Below the pieces are notes generated by a model. The model was not told the DNA's origin and did no database searches. It saw only the letters and a list, made by a program, of their open reading frames with translations. Made by a program: the position numbers and the translations under genes. Shown here one piece after another: positions 54,874 to 63,235 of a stretch of DNA of 64,000 bases. The number at the start of each line of letters is the position of its first letter. Position 1 is the first letter of the stretch. Source of the stretch: DATKEJ01 sp963768715 (GTDB lineage: Bacteria; Bacteroidota; Rhodothermia; Rhodothermales; DATKEJ01); NCBI GenBank assembly GCA_963768715.1, contig CAVYJC010000011.1, positions 496,001 to 560,000 on the forward strand, in the 5' to 3' direction.

Positions 54874-55671
54874 TCAGCTCGAGGCAGCACTGTACGAGAA
54901 GTCCGCGGTCGCTGCTTCACCATCCCCAACCGTGACGGTCATAGTCTGCGTGCCATACTCTTCATGCCACGCCTCCAGCGTATAAGTCCCGGCCGGGAGG
55001 CCTTCTATCGAGAACGACCCGTCATCGCCCGAAACGGCGAAATACGGATTATCGACTACACCGGCCCATGCGCCCATCCAAGCATGGACGTCGCACTTGA
55101 TCTTGACCATGATTTCCGGCGTGTTGAAGGCACGTTCCCGCTCATCGCCCTTTTTCGGCATGCCAAAATTGAATGGGCGGTTCTTTTCCGGAAGCGCGTG
55201 GATGTTATGCAGCAGCGGATCCGAGTTAAGAATCTTGATGGTCTGTCCGGCTTGCACACCAAAAACATGCGGGTGATACATACAGCCGCGCTGGTCGAAG
55301 ACGACCGGCTCGGCCGGCGGCGGGAACGTATGCCCCTCGAGCCCTTCCTTGACGTAGACAAACACGTTCTTGAGCGTGTTGTTGTCGTTGACGATAACCG
55401 CCTCGGTTCGAACGGGCTCAGGATTCAACTCGGAGCACTCGGGTCCCTGTCGAATGCGCATGCGCTTTGGAGCTTCCCCGGTGAATGCGATCGAACCTGA
55501 AATCGAAGCCGTACCGAGGGGCTCCATGGGCGCCGCCGGGGCTGCCGACTCCATTTCCGAGGACTCTGCGGCCTCACCGCCACCCCCGGCTTCACCACTA
55601 CCACCACCACAACCGGTTATCCAAATGAGACATCCGGCAGCAATCAACAAGCTCAGTTTGTTCGTACGCAT
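54874..55671 (-). CDS. Cupredoxin-like lipoprotein with C-terminal carboxypeptidase-regulatory domain
   Basis: 265 residues. Lipobox ITGC; low-complexity Gly/Glu/Ala linker to about 55. Residues 60-200 form a cupredoxin-like domain: LLHNIHAL offers one histidine, and KCDVHAWMG gives the C-x2-H-x2-M copper ligand group of blue copper proteins. Residues 205-260 (SGDDGSFSIEGLPAGTYTLEAWHEEYG) are the carboxypeptidase-regulatory-like fold. A good Shine-Dalgarno (AGAGGA) precedes the start. It leads the oxidase operon, so it may donate electrons or copper to subunit II. Confidence 0.82.
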   Translation of the reverse strand: MRTNKLSLLIAAGCLIWITGCGGGSGEAGGGGEAAESSEMESAAPAAPMEPLGTASISGSIAFTGEAPKRMRIRQGPECSELNPEPVRTEAVIVNDNNTLKNVFVYVKEGLEGHTFPPPAEPVVFDQRGCMYHPHVFGVQAGQTIKILNSDPLLHNIHALPEKNRPFNFGMPKKGDERERAFNTPEIMVKIKCDVHAWMGAWAGVVDNPYFAVSGDDGSFSIEGLPAGTYTLEAWHEEYGTQTMTVTVGDGEAATADFSYSAASS

Positions 55672-55877
55672 AAAATTCCTCTAGACAGCGTGTTTTGGAG
55701 ACATTCGCAAACGCCTCTCGTTTCCTGATTTCGAATCCCGTGGTAGAATGGGTTAACCGATTATGGACTTGATCTTTCGATGCGGGCGGGCCAAGAACTA
55801 TCCCGCATTTGTCTCCTCGGATCAGCTGCGGAAAAATCTCGTGAATTGACAGCAAAAAAACAAAGGAGACTGACTGA
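55672..55877. other. Intergenic region upstream of the oxidase operon
   Basis: 206 bp between the cupredoxin gene start and the end of the next minus-strand gene. It should hold the oxidase promoter; I see no gene or clear operator, only an A8 run at 55853-55860. Confidence 0.4.
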
Positions 55878-56240
55878 TCATTCTAATTCGATCTCGGGCA
55901 AGTCCTTCCAGAGGGGCGGTCCGTCGGGCTTAAAGTTCTGCGTAGCGACAAAATGCCACCCCTCGTGAAAGTTGAGTTTGAACTTGCCGCCGCCGTATTG
56001 CTCGGCGAGATACGCCATAGGATCGGCGAGAAGATCGGTCGCGTCGCGCACCTCCATTCGAGCGAGCGCCTTGAATCGCACCGAGTTCTGCCACGGTTCC
56101 TGTACGAGGATCGTCACCGTGCATCCGCCGACCGTGACGAATAGCGCCTCCGCCAACGCCTCGTCGCTCGGCTCGTCTACCCCCTTTCGAGCAAAGTCAC
56201 GCTCGATGTAGGACTTGAAGACGGGCCACAACCACTCCAT
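55878..56240 (-). CDS. Uncharacterised 120-residue protein
   Basis: A compact soluble protein (MEWLWPVFKSYIERDFARKG at the start, ALARMEVRDATDLLADPMAYL in the middle, KFKLNFHEGWHFVATQNFKPDGPPLWKDLPEIELE at the end). Not recognised. Its start codon abuts the 37-bp repeat. It may belong to the PCP_red gene series upstream on the same strand. Confidence 0.55.
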   Translation of the reverse strand: MEWLWPVFKSYIERDFARKGVDEPSDEALAEALFVTVGGCTVTILVQEPWQNSVRFKALARMEVRDATDLLADPMAYLAEQYGGGKFKLNFHEGWHFVATQNFKPDGPPLWKDLPEIELE

Positions 56241-56276
56241 AAGTAATTAAGAATTAAGAATTAAGAATTAAGAATT
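56240..56276. repeat. 37-bp heptamer repeat, left arm of a perfect inverted pair
   Basis: Five-unit TTAAGAA-type heptamer tract, exact reverse complement of 59435-59471. The two bracket a 3.2-kb gene block. Confidence 0.9.
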
Positions 56277-56742
56277 GGCGGTGGGTTTGTCGTCGGATTC
56301 GTCGAGGCGTCTCTTCGGGTGCGGGCTTGGGGGCCGCCGTTTCACCGGCCGCCGCTGTGTCGGCACCTTCCTTCGCTTCCCGGCGATCCCGGAGGCGATC
56401 GGCCCACTCGTCAGCTTTACGGGCGGTCGCCGACGCAGCCGTAGCAAATCCTTCCTTGGCGCTGTCGACGGCTTTGTCTACGTAGGGATCGGCCTTTTGG
56501 CGAGCATCCTCCGTCGCATCCTTCGCTTTCTCAAAGGCATCGTGCGCAGCATGCTTCGTTTTTTCGACAAGTGGGTCCGCGGTCTCACGAACCTTGTGAT
56601 ACGCCTTTCCGGCGGCGTCCTCGACTTTGTCGGCGACCTCGTCAAAGGTCTCTTTTACATCGTGAGCGGCTTCTTTGGCTGTTGCCTTGACTTCACCACT
56701 GGATGCGGAAAAGAGACGCTTAATGCGGGCGAAAATAGACAT
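56254..56742 (-). CDS. Helical YtxH/apolipoprotein-like protein
   Basis: About 162 residues from the ATG at 56742. Long amphipathic helices of 11-residue periodicity (KATAKEAAHDVKETFDEVAD, KTKHAAHDAFEKAKDATEDA) resemble LEA or apolipoprotein-like stress proteins. The last residues (QFLILNS) are encoded by the 37-bp repeat, so the native end may be lost. Role unknown, possibly protective. Confidence 0.6.
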   Translation of the reverse strand: MSIFARIKRLFSASSGEVKATAKEAAHDVKETFDEVADKVEDAAGKAYHKVRETADPLVEKTKHAAHDAFEKAKDATEDARQKADPYVDKAVDSAKEGFATAASATARKADEWADRLRDRREAKEGADTAAAGETAAPKPAPEETPRRIRRQTHRQFLILNS

Positions 56743-56954
56743 GGCTCTCTCGCGGTCAGATGAATTGGACAATCGGACACCATATGATACGCTTGCAACT
56801 GCGCAGGGGCAATGTTTTCGGGGTCCGCCCTCCAGAGATGCGCCATTCCTCGATCGCGCGATCTACGTTTCCATAAATTGTCGCGCCCGAGCTAGGCGTG
56901 CCGCAGGCGCCGCAAGGGATTCGACTCGCCGTCATGCGAGGCTTTGGAGACATT

Positions 56955-57458
56955 ATGGAAAACACGGACCATCGGCAGCGGGTACTGCTCTTCTTGAAGC
57001 TGTTTTCGTCGACGGCGGCCATCGAGAGGCTGATCGGCTCGTCAGATCCCAGTGCCACAGCCGATCAACTGTGCAGCCTGTGGATCAACGAGATATACAT
57101 TCCCGGACTCCGGTATCGGGACGGCCTGAAGGGTGATCGGCGCAAGGAAGAAGTCGAACGCTTCGAATCTCAGTTCTCCAGGATCGAGTTGGCACTTCTG
57201 GAGCAGTTTCATCGGTTTTTGGAACTGCGTCTCGAGATGCTTCCCAAGCGACTAGCCGAGGAACGCACGTTTCCGCAGGGCGCATTCTGGCAGAACATCA
57301 TCGCCCACGCCCGGCGTATTCTGGAGGAAATCGATCCTGAAGGACTCGAACTCGACGAACTCGTCGCGCGCGGCTCCGCGCTGCTCAATCGTGCTCGCGG
57401 GGGCCGGCTATCAGTAGGCTCGGAGCCCGACGCCCATCAAAATGGCGAGGGCGGCTAG
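56955..57458 (+). CDS. Uncharacterised helical protein, opposite strand to its neighbours
   Basis: About 167 residues from 56955 (ATGs at 56898 and 56934 are also in frame). Mostly helical: RVLLFLKLFSSTAAIERLIGSS, EEVERFESQFSRIELALLEQFHRFLELRLEML. Not recognised. The only plus-strand gene in the block; its 3' end overlaps the convergent CopD-like gene by about 48 bp. Confidence 0.55.
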   Translation: MENTDHRQRVLLFLKLFSSTAAIERLIGSSDPSATADQLCSLWINEIYIPGLRYRDGLKGDRRKEEVERFESQFSRIELALLEQFHRFLELRLEMLPKRLAEERTFPQGAFWQNIIAHARRILEEIDPEGLELDELVARGSALLNRARGGRLSVGSEPDAHQNGEGG

Positions 57459-57866
57459 CACGAGACTTGCCGTGGACCACGCCAACCCTCTCGTCCGCTT
57501 TCCGTCGTTGACGGCGGCGCGATTTGCCTGTCGCACAGGGCCCAACTGAATCGCGACTACTGCTGCAAGCAGCACCACTTTCGCCCCCACGATGTGCATC
57601 ATCCCACTAGGGAACGAGCCAGAACGGGTCAGTACGACGTTGATGATGTTGAAAATCCCAGTGAGAACGATAAGACCCACTGAATACCAGCCTACGAGCC
57701 GAACCTTCTGCCAGAGATTTTCCAGGGCTTCGTCGGGACCGTCGGAGCCGAATCGCGCCGTTTGGATCTCGCGCATTTGAAACAAGGCCACGGCGAGCAA
57801 CGATCCGATCCAGCAGGCCACACCGATCAGATGTAGCCAGATAACAACAATTCTAAGGAAGAGCAT
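57411..57866 (-). CDS. CopD-like four-span membrane protein
   Basis: 151 residues from 57866. Four spans with histidines at the ends of helices: VVIWLHLIGVACWIGSLLAVALF and GMMHIVGAKVVLLAAVVAIQLGP. Resembles the copper-resistance D / DUF2269-type family, small heme- or copper-associated membrane proteins. Lies 22 bp downstream of the zinc ribbon-PCP_red gene in the same operon. Confidence 0.7.
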   Translation of the reverse strand: MLFLRIVVIWLHLIGVACWIGSLLAVALFQMREIQTARFGSDGPDEALENLWQKVRLVGWYSVGLIVLTGIFNIINVVLTRSGSFPSGMMHIVGAKVVLLAAVVAIQLGPVRQANRAAVNDGKRTRGLAWSTASLVLAALAILMGVGLRAY

Positions 57867-57888
57867 TGAGGAAACTACGCTACGGCAA

Positions 57889-58362
57889 TCACATCCCAAA
57901 GGTAGTGCGAACTTCCGCCATTACCTCTTCATTTATCTCCCTAATACCCTGCTCGCGGGCATGGTCCTCGATACCACGTTTGACCATTGGGCGGACGAAC
58001 GATGGGATTCGTTCCAGCCGCTCGAGGGCTCCGTCCGTCCAAGCTATATCTCCCGAGGCAAGCGCCTCCTTCACGGCGCCCGTAAAGGGACACTTGCTGC
58101 CGCCTGCAGTGGAGCCCTCTTGAGGCGCAACAGCGCCTTCGAGAGACGCGCGGACGACCGACATCGGCTCGCGCGATTCCGCCGACCGCCCGATCTTCAC
58201 GTCAAGAGACTTCACCAGCTGGGTTTCCATACTGTTCGTGAGCATCGCAATTCGATTGCCGCATTCGGGGCATTCGAAAATCGCGGAGACGGCATCATTG
58301 TCCGGACCCAATGTCTCGGTCAGCCGCATTTGCTCATCACAGGTAACACAAAGAAACTTCAT
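57889..58362 (-). CDS. Zinc-ribbon plus PCP_red-domain protein
   Basis: 157 residues from 58362 (start chosen because the zinc ribbon begins at MKFLCVTCDE). Cys5, Cys8, Cys31, Cys34 form a CxxC-CxxC ribbon. Residues 110-157 are a PCP_red domain (WTDGALERLERIPSFVR, then GIEDHAREQGIREINEEVM), the small domain found at the C-terminus of light-independent protochlorophyllide reductase subunit B. Here it occurs without any nitrogenase-like partner. It follows the Mrp ATPase by 10 bp. Confidence 0.8.
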   Translation of the reverse strand: MKFLCVTCDEQMRLTETLGPDNDAVSAIFECPECGNRIAMLTNSMETQLVKSLDVKIGRSAESREPMSVVRASLEGAVAPQEGSTAGGSKCPFTGAVKEALASGDIAWTDGALERLERIPSFVRPMVKRGIEDHAREQGIREINEEVMAEVRTTFGM

Positions 58363-58372
58363 AGCGGTCGGT

Positions 58373-59272
58373 TCAGGTGGGTAAGAGCGTTGCCAGGGAT
58401 GCGGCCACCATCTCGGCGATCGACCGAATCGCCTTCGCGGCCACTCTTTCGGGATGCATCTGAAGGTAACTTTCGCCGGCGTCCATTGCGGCCGCGACAA
58501 GCGGGTCGAACGGAATCCGTCCAAGGAAAGGAATGTCGAGTTCTCGAGCTAGCGGTTCCGCATCGCTGTCGGGATAGAGCTCATCGATCTCGCCGCAGTG
58601 CGGGCACACCTTGTAGGAGTAGTTCTCCACCAAGCCGATGACAGGCGCCTTGATGACGTCACGAGCCATGCGCGCTGACCGTTCGACGACCAGTTTCGAT
58701 ATGCCGGTCGGCAAAGTGACGATGACGGCCCCTGAGAACCGCGGCAAAACGTCCACCAGATTAGGTAAACTGGCGGTGCCCGGAGGCAGGTCAACGAGCA
58801 GCACGTCGAGTCGGCCCCAGTCCGTGTCTGAAATGAATTCCCGCACGGCGGACATTTCCATCATTCCCCGCCACGTGAATCCATCTTTCTGCGTGGGCGC
58901 CTTCCACAGGACCGGAGCGGACGGATCGTCCACAAACAGGTCGATGCCCATGATCTTGACGCCGAGTGCGGATTGAACGGGCGTGGCGCCGGATTCTCCG
59001 AAACCGACCTTCTGTCCATTCGTGCCGGTCATCTTCGAAATCGAAGCGCCGTTGATGTCTGCGTCGACGATGCCGACCCTCTGACCGGCCAGCGCCAGTG
59101 CATCGGCAATACATACTGTAAGCGCGCTCTTCCCTACTCCACCCTTTCCAGACATGACCGCGATAACGTGATCCACATCGGCGAGCCTGCCCTTCAGCCG
59201 AGCAGCTTGCGCCTGAACCTGCTCCAACACATTGGAGCCGCCGTCACCGATAAGGTCACCGTAGCGTTTCAT
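58373..59272 (-). CDS. Mrp/NBP35-family iron-sulfur carrier ATPase
   Basis: 299 residues. Deviant Walker A GKGGVGKS at about 42-49, DADINGASISKMTG switch I, LLVDLPPGTASLPNL Walker B-like, and CPHCGEIDELYP with the CxxC that binds the bridging [4Fe-4S] cluster. Delivers FeS clusters to client apoproteins. In this cluster the obvious client is the radical SAM protein upstream or a PCP_red protein; that link is inference. Confidence 0.9.
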   Translation of the reverse strand: MKRYGDLIGDGGSNVLEQVQAQAARLKGRLADVDHVIAVMSGKGGVGKSALTVCIADALALAGQRVGIVDADINGASISKMTGTNGQKVGFGESGATPVQSALGVKIMGIDLFVDDPSAPVLWKAPTQKDGFTWRGMMEMSAVREFISDTDWGRLDVLLVDLPPGTASLPNLVDVLPRFSGAVIVTLPTGISKLVVERSARMARDVIKAPVIGLVENYSYKVCPHCGEIDELYPDSDAEPLARELDIPFLGRIPFDPLVAAAMDAGESYLQMHPERVAAKAIRSIAEMVAASLATLLPT

Positions 59273-59276
59273 TCAA

Positions 59277-59346
59277 ACTTGGTACTTGTGCGTGTACGTT
59301 GGTACTTGGTGCGTGGTACTTGGTACTTGGTGCCAGGTGCGTGGTG
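59277..59346. repeat. 7-bp tandem repeat (ACTTGGT/GCGTGGT words)
   Basis: About ten imperfect heptamer units just upstream of the Mrp ATPase start codon. Confidence 0.65.
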
Positions 59347-59434
59347 CTTGGTGCGCCGTGCAGTGCGACCTACTGGGGCGGAGCATGCCATTGACCTCTG
59401 TGAAGGCAAATACCCAGTCGTCAACGCCAAACCC

Positions 59435-59471
59435 AATTCTTAATTCTTAATTCTTAATTCTTAATTACTTA
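59435..59471. repeat. 37-bp heptamer repeat, right arm of the perfect inverted pair
   Basis: Reverse complement of 56240-56276 over all 37 bases; it overlaps the last codons of the UspA-PCP_red gene. Confidence 0.9.
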
Positions 59472-61394
59472 CTGCTGTTCTGTTTACGGATCATCTCCTC
59501 CATCGCCTTGCGGCCCTCGGCAATGCCCTCTTCGGTGATGTCGAGGTCGATCACATCGGCGCCCCGATTCGCGGCGCATTGTTCTACGCGCTTCTTCGTG
59601 GCGTTGCGCATGAAGCCTTCCGGCACGCGCTGGATGCGCGCCACCGCATCCGCCGTCCAGGAGTAATCGCCGTCTTTCGTAAGTTCGGGTTGATCCGGCA
59701 GGCTTCCTTTGCTATCCACAGCAGTCTGGTTAAGCTTTCCACGTTGTTCGAGCAGGTCGGTGTCCTTGACGGTTTCGCCCAATACTTCCTGGACCATCTC
59801 AAGCGTTATCGTCGGAACACGATGTGTTCGGGCCTTCTTTTCGATCTGGGCTTTTGATCGTCGTCGCTGATACCCATCGGGAACCGAGTAGATGAGCTTG
59901 CGCGCGTCTTCCGTCCATTTCAGCTTGATGTTGTCGAACGTCTCTTCCTCGACAACTTCTCCTTGCAGGGGTACCAATTCTTCCAGCGACGCTTTGTCCA
60001 GTTTTTCGAACGATTCGGGAGGAGCCCCGCACACGGCGCAAACGGCCGGTTCGAAATCTCTCGCGGCATAGCCGCATTTCTTGCACACATACGTCACCGA
60101 CGACGCTGCCTCAACCTCATCCTTGGCCACGTTCTCGGCGATGATGCCCATGCGCTGCATGGCGGATTTAGGCAGCAGCGTCGACATGGCATCTTCTACG
60201 ATGCTGGTGGTAATGACGGAGTGCCCGCGTTCGAGCGCCCAGCGGTGGATCGTTGTCCGAGCGATACCGCGCGCAAAGTCGGGTGCACGATCGAGGATCT
60301 TCAGCGCCGGCTCGGTCCAGGTGATCGACTCTTGCGCCTGCATGTCCACGGGCGGTGTATATCGTTTGCTCGACAGGAGCACGTTGCAGGGCACCATCCG
60401 GAGCAGGTTCTCGGTATTGCTGCCGATGTCCATTTCCTGGTCGCTGTGCACGCCTATCCGCCCGATCACCAGCATCCATGGCTTTTCGCGCCGTACGTAT
60501 TGAAGGATCTTCTCGAAAGCCTTCCCATCGAGAAGTGTCGTTTTGAGATCGACGCCTTCTTCGGCAGCAATGGACCGCGAAACCTCGAGGTGCGACTGGT
60601 AAATCTTGGCAAGGCCCGTGTCGATCACCTCCTCGTGCAGCTGCTCCTGCTCTTTGAACTTGAAGACCTTCGAAGCCCGCTCAGTGAGCACGTTCACGAT
60701 GCTGTTGAACATCGCATAATGCAGATAAGGGTCGTAAACGGAGATCGCCTCGACTTCTTTCCCCAGGCTTTTGCCCAGTTGAAGAGCGGTACGCAGCCCG
60801 GCGAACGACTCGGGACTCCCATCTACCGCTACCACGATATGGCCTCCGGCCTCGTGACCAACATCGGCATGCCCGTTCCAGCGGAGTTGCTCATCGATTG
60901 GGGCCGTGTTCTTCACGACCAGCGTATCTGTCCTTACGCGCCGGGTGACGCGCTCACACACACTGCCGAGCAGGCTGTCACGCACAGCGCCCAGTCCTAG
61001 CGCACCCATTATGACTAGATCGTAGTCCGACGAGTTGATATCCTCGGCAATAACCTTGTAATTCTTGCCGTCGTACATCTTTGGAAGGAACGGGCACCCC
61101 GGCCTCCTTCGCACGCGCCTCCATCACGACGAGATAGGAATCAGAGATCAGCTCGAGACCCATCGTAATCAGCGTGTCGTGAATCCGGCGCTGCTTCTCC
61201 ATTTCCTGCTCGACCAGGTACTCCTCCGGCAGCGTGAACTCCATTTGCTTGAACCGATAGTCGTGCATCCGCGCCGCGTAGGCGTGGCTTCCAACGACGC
61301 CTGCATCCATACGCTTGGCAAGCTCCACCGCAATATCGATGGACGACATAGAGTGCTCGGAGTTATCGACGGGGACAAAGATTTTCTTGTACAT
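59465..61394 (-). CDS. UspA-UspA-PCP_red-rubredoxin-PCP_red-PCP_red multidomain protein, frameshifted
   Basis: About 643 residues when one shift in the GGG run at 61092-61094 is repaired. From the N-terminus: UspA domain 1 (MYKKIFVPVDNSEHSMSSID, GALGLGAVRDSLLGS), UspA domain 2 (HIVVAVDGSPESFAGLRTAL, WMLVIGRIGVHSD), PCP_red 1 (WTEPALKILDRAPDFAR), a rubredoxin-like CxxCG ... CxxCG site (YVCKKCGYAA, VCAVCGAPP), PCP_red 2 (WTEDARKLIYSVPDGYQ) and PCP_red 3 (WTADAVARIQRVPEGFM). Both UspA ATP-binding glycine motifs look complete. I know of no described function for this combination; ATP sensing coupled to a redox or tetrapyrrole-binding module is a guess. Confidence 0.8.
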
Positions 61395-61428
61395 GGGCAC
61401 TTACCGTCGGCCGCAGGCGGCCGGGAAG

Positions 61429-61824
61429 TCATTGGTAGACGAATCGAATGCGATTGTGAACGTACTGCAGGCGGTCAAGAATGTAGGTAAGAGTCTCGAC
61501 GGTTTTCGCGTCAATTCCGGGATAGTCCAAAGGTAGATTGAGGATGGCGGCCTGCAGATGGACGGTGTCGAATGCTGCCGCGCGGCCATTCCCGGTACTC
61601 AAGGAATCCACGAACAGGCCGAGCTCGTAGCGCGTCTTTACCAACGCATTCCGAAACTCGATCTCTACGGCCCCACCGATCAACTCCCCAAGCCGGGTGA
61701 CTTCGAGCGTGAGGATAGACGGCGCCATCCGGCGAAATGAGTTCCAGGGAACGAAACCAAGCTCATTCCAGCCGGGTGCCTGCGCCGGATCCTCCGTCCC
61801 AATCCGATGTTTTTCGGAAGCCAT
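61429..61824 (-). CDS. Uncharacterised 131-residue protein
   Basis: An alpha-helical soluble protein (LGELIGGAVEIEFRNALVKTRYELGLFVDSL, TVETLTYILDRLQYVHNRIRFVYQ). Not recognised. Lies 4 bp after the upstream gene's stop and 35 bp before the UspA-PCP_red start, so clearly in the same operon. Confidence 0.6.
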   Translation of the reverse strand: MASEKHRIGTEDPAQAPGWNELGFVPWNSFRRMAPSILTLEVTRLGELIGGAVEIEFRNALVKTRYELGLFVDSLSTGNGRAAAFDTVHLQAAILNLPLDYPGIDAKTVETLTYILDRLQYVHNRIRFVYQ

Positions 61825-61827
61825 CGT

Positions 61828-62424
61828 TCACACCTTGATGCGGTTTGGGCTCGAACCATCGGATCCAACTCGTGATCTCGCGTGCCAGATCTGGGTCAGA
61901 CCCTTGAACTTGCGCCGGAATTCGGCCGGATCCTGTTGGATCGTTTCGAATGAAAACCTCGGCAGCAGCGCGTGGATCTCGGCCTCGAGTTCGTCCATTT
62001 CAATCCAGCCCATCTCGAGGAATGCAACCACAAGATCGTAATCGGGCTCATCGCCCCTTGCCATAAATCGAATGGCGGTGGTGTAGGGATCGAAATGGCG
62101 GACCTTCAGCGGCGCCGATCCGTCCGCCAGACCCGTGACGCGTTTACTTCTTGTTCGCGCGCCCTCCGGCAGTGGGATGACGTCGGACGGATGTTCAATG
62201 GCGACAGCGATCCCGGCGCGTGACGCGGCTGCGTCTACGCTGCTCCGGAACTCCTCATCATGCGATCCGACAAGATCGGCGGCGACGATAATCTCGCTGC
62301 AGAACGACCGTTTGCCTTCCACGACGAGCGAGCTTTCGCCTACGAGATAGAGTATTCCTTCGCAGCGAAGCCCAGCCACCACATCCGCGAGGCAGGCCGA
62401 TATCGTTTGTTTCGAGGCAAACAA
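61828..62424 (-). CDS. DUF6036-like nucleotidyltransferase-fold protein
   Basis: 198 residues. YLVGESSLVVEGKR near the N-terminus, PLKVRHFDPYTTAIRFMARGDEPDYDLVVAFLEMGWIEMDELE and FRRKFKGL in the C-terminal half resemble the DUF6036 nucleotidyltransferase-like group, though the catalytic GS ... DxD pattern is not plain. Activity uncertain. Lies 15 bp from the upstream gene. Confidence 0.5.
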   Translation of the reverse strand: MFASKQTISACLADVVAGLRCEGILYLVGESSLVVEGKRSFCSEIIVAADLVGSHDEEFRSSVDAAASRAGIAVAIEHPSDVIPLPEGARTRSKRVTGLADGSAPLKVRHFDPYTTAIRFMARGDEPDYDLVVAFLEMGWIEMDELEAEIHALLPRFSFETIQQDPAEFRRKFKGLTQIWHARSRVGSDGSSPNRIKV

Positions 62425-62439
62425 CGGAGGTACTCCTGA

Positions 62440-63204
62440 CTATTTCACCGGTTGAATACGGCCTTCGCCCTCGTTGACCGTGTTGTCGGAACGTTTGCCC
62501 GGATACCTCCTTTTCGGCGTCTTGTCCTTGTATCCTACAATCCAAAAACAATACGAGTACGGATACATGGTTTGCACCACATGAAACGGCTCGTACTCGA
62601 AGAGGCGCCGCATGGCCCAGGCAAACCGATAGCGGGGATCCTCAGGCGTCATGACCTCGACCACGCAGTCGGCCTGAAAGCTCACGAAGACCGGTGAGTT
62701 TCCCGTCCAGAGCACGGATGCCGCGGGGTTGGCCGTGAGATTCCGGAACGTGGTTCCCTCGAAGATTTCCAGTAGTCCCAATCTCCGCCAGTCGACGTGA
62801 TCCGGGTTCGAATAGAAAGCCCGGGCTGTTCGGATACGAAGGTCGCGCGTGTCATTAACAGCGTGCGGCGGAAGCTTCTCGATTTGCGCAACGGCATCGT
62901 TGACGAGATCGAGGTAGTGATCCAGATATTCGTCTTTCGGCGTGAAACCGACTCCCTTATTGGCGAGATTCGGCACCAGACCGTCCGGATCCCAGGTACC
63001 GACAACGGGCAGATGCCCCGCATTGAAGGCGACGTACTCATCACGCTCGATCGAGTCGTAGATCTTGTGTTTGTAGTCGAGCTGCCAACGGACAAACATC
63101 TCGGGAAGCTCCTTAACCTCAAATTGCGCTTCGCCTCCATCTTTCCGAAGCGTTGCGATACCGTCCTTGACTTGTACCCGTTGCGTCAACGTTTGCGCGT
63201 CCAT
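62440..63204 (-). CDS. Uncharacterised 254-residue protein of the radical SAM/PCP_red cluster
   Basis: A soluble protein without obvious motif. Distinct segments are FVRWQLDYKHKIYDSIERDEYVAFNAGHLPVVGTWDPDGLVP, LDHYLDLVNDAVAQIEKLP, RTARAFYSNPDHVDWRRLGLLEIFEGTTFRNL and VQTMYPYSYCFWIVGYKDK. Not recognised. It starts 31 bp after the radical SAM gene and is the nearest candidate for a partner or substrate protein. Confidence 0.6.
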   Translation of the reverse strand: MDAQTLTQRVQVKDGIATLRKDGGEAQFEVKELPEMFVRWQLDYKHKIYDSIERDEYVAFNAGHLPVVGTWDPDGLVPNLANKGVGFTPKDEYLDHYLDLVNDAVAQIEKLPPHAVNDTRDLRIRTARAFYSNPDHVDWRRLGLLEIFEGTTFRNLTANPAASVLWTGNSPVFVSFQADCVVEVMTPEDPRYRFAWAMRRLFEYEPFHVVQTMYPYSYCFWIVGYKDKTPKRRYPGKRSDNTVNEGEGRIQPVK

Positions 63205-63235
63205 ACTCCTTTTCGTTTGATGTCCTGATCGACAG

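Noticed and set aside
59963..61000. 345-residue plus-strand frame opposite the UspA-PCP_red gene
   Set aside because: Antisense shadow caused by GC-biased third positions; no recognisable motifs.
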